DNA from: Sinomicrobium weinanense
GTDB lineage: Bacteria; Bacteroidota; Bacteroidia; Flavobacteriales; Flavobacteriaceae
Length of the DNA: 64,000 nt
NCBI RefSeq assembly: GCF_018863395.1
Contig: NZ_JAHKRR010000004.1
Coordinates: 62,001 to 126,000, forward strand
Reading direction: 5' to 3'
Every line of letters begins with the position of its first letter. Position 1 is the first letter of the stretch. Under the pieces are notes generated by a model that had not been told where the DNA came from, did not search any database, and saw only the letters and a program-made list of their open reading frames with translations. A program made the translations under genes and the position numbers. Of this stretch, positions 55,411 to 61,541 are shown piece after piece.

Positions 55411-55489
55411 AGCCGTATTAAAAAGAAGTTCGGTCATTGTCGGGGGATAAAAACCCGGAAAGACCCACGAGTTCCTTTTTAATACGGCT
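55411..55489 (+). terminator. Large terminator hairpin after peptide 1
   Basis: Perfect 15-bp arms AGCCGTATTAAAAAG (55411-55425) and CTTTTTAATACGGCT (55475-55489), followed by TTTC. The 49-nt loop has an internal GC stem (CGGG, then CCCG). Confidence 0.65.
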
Positions 55490-55519
55490 TTTCATTTGGA
55501 AGGAAAGAAAAGGATTAAA

Positions 55520-55554
55520 CTGCAAGGATTGTGCAGTGAACGAAGCTACCTTAG
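55520..55554 (+). promoter_or_regulatory. Dyad-promoter 2
   Basis: Dyad CTGCAAGGATTGTGCAG at 55520-55536, a 10-nt spacer, and -7 box TACCTTAG at 55547-55554. 113 bp from the end of the box to the peptide 2 ATG. Confidence 0.72.
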
Positions 55555-55559
55555 CAGAA

Positions 55560-55590
55560 CAAAACAATAGGTGCACAACTGAATGTTTTG
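55560..55590 (+). other. 5'-UTR hairpin, peptide 2 transcript
   Basis: Arms CAAAACA (55560-55566) and TGTTTTG (55584-55590). The loop holds GTGCAC at 55571-55576. Confidence 0.45.
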
Positions 55591-55666
55591 AAGGCGTTAT
55601 CCGCTTCGGAAATATTTCCGGAAGGATAGTGCGATTTAGTAACCTAATTTAATTAAATCAAAAATT

Positions 55667-55861
55667 ATGAAAAATTTAGACAACTACGGAGTTCAGGAAT
55701 TAAACGCAAAAGAATTAAACGAAACCAATGGTGGGCTGCTCGGAGGCCTGGATGGTATCACTAACTTAATAGGTGGTGTTGTCAATACTGTAGTGGGTGT
55801 TGTTGGAACCGTGCTGAATACCGTAACCGGACTTTTAGGAGGTCTGCTTGGAGGACTGTAA
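55667..55861 (+). CDS. Gly-Gly leader peptide 2, type A core
   Basis: The 64-residue precursor has the leader MKNLDNYGVQELNAKELN followed by ETNGG. The core of 41 residues is glycine- and valine-rich (VVNTVVGVVGTVLNTVTG) and ends LLGGLLGGL. It has no basic residues and a single Asp. It is a close paralogue of peptide 4. It has its own promoter element and terminator. No cysteine means no disulfide or lanthionine. Confidence 0.83.
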   Translation: MKNLDNYGVQELNAKELNETNGGLLGGLDGITNLIGGVVNTVVGVVGTVLNTVTGLLGGLLGGL

Positions 55862-55883
55862 ATAAACCAACCCAAAAGATAAG

Positions 55884-55917
55884 AAAGCCGGATATCCTGG
55901 AAAGATGTCCGGTTTTT
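55884..55917 (+). terminator. Terminator after peptide 2
   Basis: AAAGCCGGATATC pairs with GATGTCCGGTTTT with two G-U pairs, and a T-run follows. Confidence 0.65.
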
Positions 55918-55946
55918 ATTGGCCTTTTTAGGAAAAATGTGCCAAA

Positions 55947-55981
55947 CTGCAAGGATTGTGCAGTGAATACGATTAACTTAG
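55947..55981 (+). promoter_or_regulatory. Dyad-promoter 3
   Basis: Dyad CTGCAAGGATTGTGCAG at 55947-55963, a 10-nt spacer, and -7 box TAACTTAG at 55974-55981. It precedes peptide 3. The CAAAACA hairpin is not seen here. Confidence 0.72.
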
Positions 55982-56078
55982 CTGTATCGCGAAAGAATAT
56001 ATCCGGTCTTTTTTAGCCCCACCCCGTATACCGGACAGGTATAAAATTATTTATACATAAAAACTTAATCTTACTGTT

Positions 56079-56273
56079 ATGGAAAATCTGGAAAACTACG
56101 GCGTTCGGGAATTATATCAGGACGAATTGGTTGATGTCAACGGAGGTATCAACCTCGGTGACGCTATAACACTCCTCAACGGCATACTCAATATCGTTAT
56201 GGGTTTTATGGAAGCTGCGGTTCAGGCCGTGGAAGACTATGTGAACAGCATCCTGGAAGGGGGGCTGGCATAA
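56079..56273 (+). CDS. Gly-Gly leader peptide 3, type B core
   Basis: The 64-residue precursor has a more diverged leader (MENLENYGVRELYQDELV, then DVNGG). The 41-residue core is an amphipathic helix candidate (LNGILNIVMGFMEAAVQAVE) with five acidic and no basic residues. It resembles peptide 5 (shared LGxAI, NIV, AAVxAV and GG positions), so these form a second core type. There is no terminator before the peptide 4 gene, so the two are probably cotranscribed. Confidence 0.82.
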   Translation: MENLENYGVRELYQDELVDVNGGINLGDAITLLNGILNIVMGFMEAAVQAVEDYVNSILEGGLA

Positions 56274-56402
56274 GCGTCAATCTGTTGTAGCATTACGTTT
56301 CCTGTAAGGAAGTGAACCAAACAGAACGAGTATTTCCCCGCAATGCAAAATGTACAATACAATACATCTAAAATCTTTGTATAACTTAATCTATATTACA
56401 TT

Positions 56403-56597
56403 ATGAAAAATTTAGACAACTACGGCGTTCAGGAATTGAACACAAAAGAAATGCACGAAGTTAACGGAGGCCTGTTAGGAGACCTGGGTGGGCTTGTTGA
56501 CCTGGTAACAGGAGTTATAGGAACCGTTACCGGTGTTGTAGGAACAGTTGTAAACCTGGTGAGCGGTCTTTTGGGAGGCCTTCTCGGAGGGATATAG
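56403..56597 (+). CDS. Gly-Gly leader peptide 4, type A core
   Basis: The 64-residue precursor has the leader MKNLDNYGVQELNTKEMH then EVNGG. The 41-residue core (GVIGTVTGVVGTVVNLVSGL) ends in LLGGLLGGI and has two Asp and no basic residues. It pairs with peptide 2 as its nearest relative. There is no full dyad-promoter in the 130-bp gap before it. Only a partial CTGTAAGGA half (56302) is left. It ends with a strong terminator, so it is probably the second gene of a 3-4 unit. Confidence 0.83.
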   Translation: MKNLDNYGVQELNTKEMHEVNGGLLGDLGGLVDLVTGVIGTVTGVVGTVVNLVSGLLGGLLGGI

Positions 56598-56624
56598 TTA
56601 TCTGTATTTATGAGTTAAAACAAA

Positions 56625-56658
56625 AGAGGGCTACTCAACTGAGTGGCCCTCTTTTTTA
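56625..56658 (+). terminator. Terminator after peptide 4
   Basis: AGAGGGCTACTC pairs with GAGTGGCCCTCT over 12 bp with one G-U pair and a 4-nt loop, then six T. Confidence 0.8.
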
Positions 56659-56687
56659 TAATTTTCTTATGCCAAAAATGTCCGAAA

Positions 56688-56722
56688 CTGCAAGGTTTAT
56701 ACAGAGAATACGCTTAATTTAG
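56688..56722 (+). promoter_or_regulatory. Dyad-promoter 4
   Basis: CTGCAAGGTTTATACAG at 56688-56704 has one change in the right arm (TACAG). The 10-nt spacer leads to -7 box TAATTTAG at 56715-56722. Confidence 0.7.
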
Positions 56723-56727
56723 CAGGG

Positions 56728-56756
56728 CAAGACATCTTCTGGCACATCCTGTTTTG
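56728..56756 (+). other. 5'-UTR hairpin, peptide 5 transcript
   Basis: CAAGACA (56728-56734) faces TGTTTTG (56750-56756), with a G-U pair, and a 15-nt loop with GGCACA. Confidence 0.35.
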
Positions 56757-56835
56757 TACTCTAACTCATTTAAATGTCATGCAATGATGTTCGCATTGAA
56801 AAAATCCGAATTGTAAAACTTAACTTTATCAAACC

Positions 56836-57051
56836 ATGAAAAACTTGGAAAATTACGGGGTTCAGGAGCTGAATGCTACCGAACTGAACGAAATTAACGG
56901 AGGTGTAAGTGTAAGTTTAAGCCTGGGCCAGGCTATTAACTTCACCCTGGGTATTGTAAACATCGTTGTAGATGCCGTACAGGCTGCTGCTGTTGCCGTA
57001 GCAGACTTTGTATCAGGTTTTATAAACGGTGGTGTAGAAGTAGAGGTGTAA
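56836..57051 (+). CDS. Gly-Gly leader peptide 5, type B core
   Basis: The 71-residue precursor has the leader MKNLENYGVQELNATELN then EINGG. The 48-residue core (INFTLGIVNIVVDAVQAAAV) is Ala/Val-rich and ends in NGGVEVEV. It contains four acidic and no basic residues. It resembles the core of peptide 3. It has its own dyad-promoter and a strong terminator. Confidence 0.83.
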   Translation: MKNLENYGVQELNATELNEINGGVSVSLSLGQAINFTLGIVNIVVDAVQAAAVAVADFVSGFINGGVEVEV

Positions 57052-57071
57052 AACCCCTTCTCAAAACATTT

Positions 57072-57107
57072 AAAAAGGCTATGCTCTTCCGGGGGTTTAG
57101 CCTTTTT
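57072..57107 (+). terminator. Terminator after peptide 5
   Basis: Perfect 10-bp stem AAAAAGGCTA and TAGCCTTTTT with a 16-nt loop and T-run. Confidence 0.75.
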
Positions 57108-57130
57108 TGTATTAAAAAAAATACCTCCGG

Positions 57131-57173
57131 ATCTTAGACAATTTCTAAGATCAATCTCCCGATAGCGGTCGGG
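57131..57173. repeat. Two small palindromes between peptides 5 and 6
   Basis: ATCTTAGA with TCTAAGAT (57131-57151) is followed by CCCGATAGCGGTCGGG (57158-57173). The second resembles a common Bacteroidota intergenic motif. The remaining bases up to the next dyad show no gene. Confidence 0.5.
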
Positions 57174-57246
57174 ATTTAATCTTTCGTCAATCTTATAGAT
57201 TTACGCTATAAAATATTCCAAAATAAAATACAGGCAGCTTTTAAAA

Positions 57247-57281
57247 CTGCAAGGATTGTGCAGTGAATGCGATTATCTTAG
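57247..57281 (+). promoter_or_regulatory. Dyad-promoter 5
   Basis: CTGCAAGGATTGTGCAG at 57247-57263, a 10-nt spacer, and -7 box TATCTTAG at 57274-57281. The leader to peptide 6 is the longest (139 nt). Confidence 0.72.
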
Positions 57282-57286
57282 CCAAC

Positions 57287-57323
57287 GCAAAACAAGATTT
57301 TGTGCACCTTACTATTGTTTTGC
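57287..57323 (+). other. 5'-UTR hairpin, peptide 6 transcript
   Basis: GCAAAACAA (57287-57295) pairs with TTGTTTTGC (57315-57323), and the loop contains GTGCAC at 57302-57307. It is the longest of the five stems. Confidence 0.5.
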
Positions 57324-57419
57324 TGCAATATTCTTATGGTTTTGCTCATCTTAAAACTAACCAAAACTATTACTGATATTGTGCTTTTGTAATATTTATT
57401 AACTAAACTTGATTCAATT

Positions 57420-57638
57420 ATGAAAAATCTGGAAAACTACGGTGTTCAGGAACTGAATGCTACAGAAATGAATAAAACAAACGGAGGATTAACCATTACC
57501 ATTGGTACCGGAGGAATAGGCAATCTGGTTGGTGGTGTAGTGAGCAGTGTTGCCGGTATAGTAGGTGGTGTTGTGTCTTTGGTTGCCCAGCTTCTCGGAG
57601 GTATTTCGATCTCAGGGTCGGTAGATATAGATGCATAA
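57420..57638 (+). CDS. Gly-Gly leader peptide 6, type A core
   Basis: The 72-residue precursor has leader MKNLENYGVQELNATEMN then KTNGG. The 49-residue core (IGNLVGGVVSSVAGIVGGVV, with a later QLLGGISISG) has a beta-prone start and end and a glycine-rich middle. It has two Asp near the C-terminus and no basic residues. It has its own dyad-promoter and terminator. Confidence 0.82.
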   Translation: MKNLENYGVQELNATEMNKTNGGLTITIGTGGIGNLVGGVVSSVAGIVGGVVSLVAQLLGGISISGSVDIDA

Positions 57639-57657
57639 ACCTGCTAAAGGTTTAAAT

Positions 57658-57690
57658 AAAAGCTGTTCTCAGTAGAGGGCAGCTTTTTTT
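57658..57690 (+). terminator. Terminator after peptide 6
   Basis: AAAAGCTGTTCTC pairs with GAGGGCAGCTTTT (two G-U pairs) with a 4-nt loop, then a T-run. Confidence 0.75.
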
Positions 57691-57720
57691 GTTGATGATA
57701 ATTCTGTAAAAGTGTTAAAA

Positions 57721-57755
57721 CTGCAAGGATTGTGCATTGACAAATGTTAAATTAG
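57721..57755 (+). promoter_or_regulatory. Dyad-promoter 6
   Basis: CTGCAAGGATTGTGCAT at 57721-57737 (last base of the right arm changed), a 10-nt spacer, and -7 box TAAATTAG at 57748-57755. Confidence 0.68.
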
Positions 57756-57762
57756 TGCCTGT

Positions 57763-57796
57763 AAAACAATAATGGGTGCACCACAATCTTTGTTTT
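57763..57796 (+). other. 5'-UTR hairpin, peptide 7 transcript
   Basis: AAAACAA (57763-57769) pairs with TTGTTTT (57790-57796), and the loop holds GTGCAC at 57776-57781. Confidence 0.45.
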
Positions 57797-57879
57797 GCCC
57801 GCAATATCGTAATACCCCCCTAAAAGGTGTTTGTGAAATTGCGTTTGTAATTATATTCATAAACTTAAAACCTAAAATT

Positions 57880-58071
57880 ATGAAGAATTTAGTAAATTTT
57901 GATATTCAGGAACTGAACGCAGCAGAACTGAATGAAATTAACGGAGGATCAACCTTAACAGTAGAGGCTGATCTATCTCTTAGTGGAGATGCATCTGTAT
58001 CCATATGCGATTATGAAGCAGAGGCGAGTGTCGAGGTCGATGCCGATGCCGAACTTACTGTTAGTGCATAA
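57880..58071 (+). CDS. Gly-Gly leader peptide 7, type C acidic core
   Basis: The 63-residue precursor has the leader MKNLVNFDIQELNAAELN then EINGG. The 40-residue core (STLTVEADLSLSGDASVS, ICDYEAEASV, then EVDADAELTVSA) is strongly acidic, beta-prone and has the only cysteine of the set. The core is unlike the hydrophobic ones, but leader and promoter are the same. The start at 57880 is fixed by the conserved leader, an upstream ATG at 57772 is not. Confidence 0.82.
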   Translation: MKNLVNFDIQELNAAELNEINGGSTLTVEADLSLSGDASVSICDYEAEASVEVDADAELTVSA

Positions 58072-58095
58072 GAAATATTCACTAAATACAATAAG

Positions 58096-58128
58096 AAAGC
58101 TATTCTCTTTTGGAGGATAGCTTTTTTT
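58096..58128 (+). terminator. Terminator after peptide 7
   Basis: AAAGCTATTCTC pairs with GAGGATAGCTTT (one G-U) and is followed by T5. Confidence 0.75.
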
Positions 58129-58165
58129 GTGGATGATGATGCTACTGCTGGAATTAAAACATTCC

Positions 58166-58199
58166 CTGCATGTTTTTTGCAGTCTACAATGTTACTTTG
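58166..58199 (+). promoter_or_regulatory. Dyad-promoter 7, exporter gene
   Basis: CTGCATGTTTTTTGCAG at 58166-58182 keeps both CTGCA and TGCAG arms with the same 7-nt spacing. A TTACTTTG box follows at 58192-58199, about 9 nt further. It lies 25 bp from the exporter ATG and has no long leader. Confidence 0.6.
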
Positions 58200-58223
58200 C
58201 CGCCCCAAAACCCTAATTCTACT

Positions 58224-60389
58224 ATGGCAAAGAAAAAAACCATCGTAAAACAACACGATATTACCGACTGCGGAGCTGCCTGTCTGGCCTCCGTGTCAGC
58301 TCATTATAACCTCCAGATACCCATTGCCCGTATACGCCAGTATGCCAGTACCGATAAAAAGGGGACCAATGTACTGGGGCTTATCGAGGCTGCCCAGAAA
58401 CTGGGATTTGAAGCCAAGGGGGTCCGCGGTGATATCAATAGCCTCTTTAAAATTCCCAAGCCGGCCATAGCTCACGTGGTTGTGAGGAAGGTACTTCATC
58501 ACTACGTGGTGATCTATGAAGTAACTAAAAAACATGTACTTGTCATGGATCCCGGCGACGGGAAGATGCATAAAAAGACTCACGAAGAATTTCAGCAGGA
58601 ATGGACGGGTGTCCTGGCCCTTCTTCTCCCCGATGAGAGTTTTTCCGAAGGCAATGAAAAGGTGTCTTCCATGAAACGGTTCTGGTTTTTGTTAAAGCCA
58701 CATAAATTTGTCCTTTTGCAGGCATTTTTCGGGGCGCTTATCGTTACCCTTCTCGGGTTTTCCACCTCCATTTATCTCGGTAAGATCACCGATTATGTGC
58801 TTACCGGAGGTAATACCAGGTTGTTGAACCTGCTGAGTATAGCAATGCTCATTCTTTTAGCCCTGCAGGTTGTCGTCGGGATATTCAAGGATACATTCCT
58901 CATCAAGACCGGGCAACAGATCGATGCACGCCTCATTCTGGGATATTACAAACACCTGCTGAAACTCCCGCAGCAATTTTTCGATACCATGCGGGTAGGA
59001 GAGATCATCTCCCGGATAAACGACGCTGTTAAAATACGAACCTTTATAAACGGGGTAGCGCTAAGCATCACTGTAAATGTACTTATCCTTATTTTCTCTT
59101 TTGCCCTGATGTTTTTTTACTACTGGAAACTGGCCCTGATCATGCTGGCCATTATCCCGTTGTATGTTGGGATCTATATCGTTACCAACAGGCTCAATAA
59201 AAAGGCAGAACGAAAGGTCATGGAACGTTCGGCCGATCTGGAAAGCCAGCTGGTCGAATCACTCAATGCCGTGGGCACCATAAAGCGTTTCGGGCTGGAA
59301 TATTTTGCTAACATCAAAACCGAGGCCCGGTTTATCAACCTGTTGAACATCGGTTATAAGTCTGCCCTGAACACTATTTTTTCTGGGACCTCCTCTTCCT
59401 TTATCTCTCAGCTTTTTACCATTATCCTGCTGTGGAGCGGTTCTTATTTTGTTATAGACCGGGAGATCACCCCCGGTGAATTGCTGTCCTTTTATGCTAT
59501 TATCGGATATTTTACCGGTCCGGTGGCCAAACTCGTCGATGCCAACAAACAGATCCAGAATGCCTGGATAGCTGCCGACCGTTTGTTTGAGATCATGGAT
59601 CTGGAACGTGAGGAACAGGACGACAAAATAAAACTTACCCGCGAAAATATTGGCGATATCGCCTTAAAAAATGTGTATTTTCGTTATGGTACCCGCGTCG
59701 AAGTTTTTAAGGATTTTTCACTTGATATTTCCAAAGGCAAGATCACTGCGGTGATCGGAGAAAGCGGCTCCGGAAAATCCACGCTGATCTCCCTGCTTCA
59801 GAATATCTATCCCATTCAAAAGGGAAAGATCAGTATAGGTGAATACGATCTGAAATATATAGAAAACACCAGCCTCCGGGACCTGGTAGGTGTTGTGCCG
59901 CAAAAAATAGACCTCTTTGGCGGAAATGTGGTAGAAAACATTGCCGTGGGAGAATTTCAGCCCGATATGGAGAGGATCATCGATATTTGCAAGAGTATTG
60001 GTATTCTGACTTTTGTAGAAAACCTACCCAACGGTTTTGCCACCTATCTCGGGGAAAACGGGGCCACACTCTCCGGGGGGCAAAAGCAACGTATAGCCAT
60101 TGCCCGGGCCCTGTACAAACAGCCCGAGATCCTGGTGCTGGACGAGGCCACATCTTCACTGGATAGCACTTCCGAAAGTTTTGTGCAGAAAACCATTGCC
60201 AACCTGAGGGAAAAGGACAAGACCATTATTGTCATCGCCCACCGGCTGAGCACCGTGGTCAATGCCGATAAGATCGTAGTGCTGGACAAAGGAGAGGTTA
60301 TCGAAGAAGGAAGCCACTCCCAGCTCTATCACAGCCAGGGCCATTACTACAAATTGTGGCAGCAGCAAATGCCGCAGTTCTCAGTGTAA
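58224..60389 (+). CDS. Peptidase-containing ABC exporter (C39/PCAT)
   Basis: The 721-residue protein has an N-terminal C39 peptidase domain (about 1-140) with the catalytic Cys16 (in DCGAACLASV), His93 (HHYVVIY) and Asp109. A membrane region of six helices (about 160-445) and a C-terminal ABC domain follow. Walker A is GESGSGKST at 512-520, the signature LSGGQKQR at about 616-623, and Walker B/H-loop VLDEATSSLD and IAHRLSTV. PCATs cut Gly-Gly leaders and export the core. All catalytic residues are present. I use the ATG at 58224 because the first residues are then MAKKKTIVKQHDITDCG. Confidence 0.93.
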   Translation: MAKKKTIVKQHDITDCGAACLASVSAHYNLQIPIARIRQYASTDKKGTNVLGLIEAAQKLGFEAKGVRGDINSLFKIPKPAIAHVVVRKVLHHYVVIYEVTKKHVLVMDPGDGKMHKKTHEEFQQEWTGVLALLLPDESFSEGNEKVSSMKRFWFLLKPHKFVLLQAFFGALIVTLLGFSTSIYLGKITDYVLTGGNTRLLNLLSIAMLILLALQVVVGIFKDTFLIKTGQQIDARLILGYYKHLLKLPQQFFDTMRVGEIISRINDAVKIRTFINGVALSITVNVLILIFSFALMFFYYWKLALIMLAIIPLYVGIYIVTNRLNKKAERKVMERSADLESQLVESLNAVGTIKRFGLEYFANIKTEARFINLLNIGYKSALNTIFSGTSSSFISQLFTIILLWSGSYFVIDREITPGELLSFYAIIGYFTGPVAKLVDANKQIQNAWIAADRLFEIMDLEREEQDDKIKLTRENIGDIALKNVYFRYGTRVEVFKDFSLDISKGKITAVIGESGSGKSTLISLLQNIYPIQKGKISIGEYDLKYIENTSLRDLVGVVPQKIDLFGGNVVENIAVGEFQPDMERIIDICKSIGILTFVENLPNGFATYLGENGATLSGGQKQRIAIARALYKQPEILVLDEATSSLDSTSESFVQKTIANLREKDKTIIVIAHRLSTVVNADKIVVLDKGEVIEEGSHSQLYHSQGHYYKLWQQQMPQFSV

Positions 60390-60460
60390 ACGAGTGCCCG
60401 CATACCCGAAAATTTCCTTAGGTTTGCAATAATCCGAAGGAAATAATTTTATCTCTGTAT

Positions 60461-61180
60461 ATGGTAATAACCACCAAGGCCATAGTGCTGTCTTCCATAA
60501 AGTACAGTGATGCCAGCCTCATCGTAAAATGCTTTACCGAATGCTGCGGGGTAAAGTCCTACCTTTTGAGGGGCGTACTGTCATCCCGGAAAGGAAAGCT
60601 CAAAAAAGCCCATTTCTTTCCGCTTACACAACTGGAGATCACAGCCGGGCATAAGAATAGGGGAGGCCTGGAACACATCCGGGAAGCCCGGGTTTATTAT
60701 CCGTATCGAACCGTGTATTCCGATATGGCCAAGAACGCCGTGGTCCTGTTCCTGGCCGAAGTGTTGAACAGTTGCATCCAGGAAGAAGAAGAGAACACTG
60801 TTCTCTATCGTTACATAGAAGATGCCCTGACCTGGCTCGATACCAGGGAAACCCCCGTTAATTTCCATATATTGTTCCTCCTCAGGCTCACCCGGTACCT
60901 GGGCTTTTATCCGGATGCCTCCCGGAGCCACCTGTCTTATTTCGACCTTCTCGAAGGCAGTTTTGCAGACCATGCCGGTTATGGTCCGGTCATTTATGGG
61001 GAAGCGCTGGAACATTTCAGAAAATTTCTGGAGACGGATTTTGATGGATCGGGACAGATAAAACTCACAAAAGAAATCAGGAAGAACATTTTAAACGCCC
61101 TGATCACCTATTTCGAACTGCACCTGATCGGCTTTAAAAAACCCAGGTCGCTGGCCGTCCTGCACGAAGTCTTTGATTAA
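60461..61180 (+). CDS. recO: DNA repair protein RecO
   Basis: The 239-residue product has the N-terminal OB fold of RecO (AIVLSSIKYSDASLIVKCFT) and the helical C-terminal part. RecO helps RecA displace SSB, working with RecR (RecF pathway). The family is divergent in Bacteroidota, but 'VLSSRKGKLKKAHFFPLTQL' and the overall length fit. A lone gene 72 bp after the exporter, not part of its locus. Confidence 0.87.
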   Translation: MVITTKAIVLSSIKYSDASLIVKCFTECCGVKSYLLRGVLSSRKGKLKKAHFFPLTQLEITAGHKNRGGLEHIREARVYYPYRTVYSDMAKNAVVLFLAEVLNSCIQEEEENTVLYRYIEDALTWLDTRETPVNFHILFLLRLTRYLGFYPDASRSHLSYFDLLEGSFADHAGYGPVIYGEALEHFRKFLETDFDGSGQIKLTKEIRKNILNALITYFELHLIGFKKPRSLAVLHEVFD

Positions 61181-61541
61181 AACCGTAAACTCATCCCCAT
61201 GTTTCCCGGAGCTCTCACCGGGCGCAAATCATTCAAAATAACGGGTTGAAATATTTGTTTAACTTTAGGACGTTGGTATATGATAAAATTTAACCTGATA
61301 GAATGATAAGCGACCCGTTCAGTCGCATTCAATCATCCATGAGCCTTCCGGGTGGTCCGGGTAAAAAGGAACGAACCTGTGATCTAACTAGAAAAACAGC
61401 CTGCAGATGACACAGATAGGCACAGATTTTTATGGCCTTCTGCGAGGATCTTCGTCATTTGCGGGAAACCCCCGGGTAAAACAGATGTTATTTTTAGTCA
61501 TTTACCGAACTCTTAGATGCATTACAACTAACTCAAAAGAA
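61181..61541. other. Gap with a CACAGAT-type motif, no gene
   Basis: No open frame with coding support is found in this 361-bp gap. A short repeat-like motif (GACACAGATAGGCACAGATT) lies at 61408-61427. A possible -7-like TAACTTTA occurs near 61260. Confidence 0.4.

Noticed and set aside
55437-55652. A 71-codon plus-strand open frame between peptides 1 and 2.
   Set aside because: It runs through the terminator after peptide 1, the dyad-promoter and the leader of peptide 2, and has no Gly-Gly leader. It is a chance frame.
56274-56402. An eighth dyad-promoter before peptide 4.
   Set aside because: Only a partial CTGTAAGGA half-site is found, and there is no right arm or TAnnTTAG box at the right spacing.
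57772-57879. An upstream in-frame ATG extending peptide 7 to 99 residues.
   Set aside because: The extension covers the 5'-UTR hairpin and is not like the leaders of the other six genes. The conserved leader starts at 57880.
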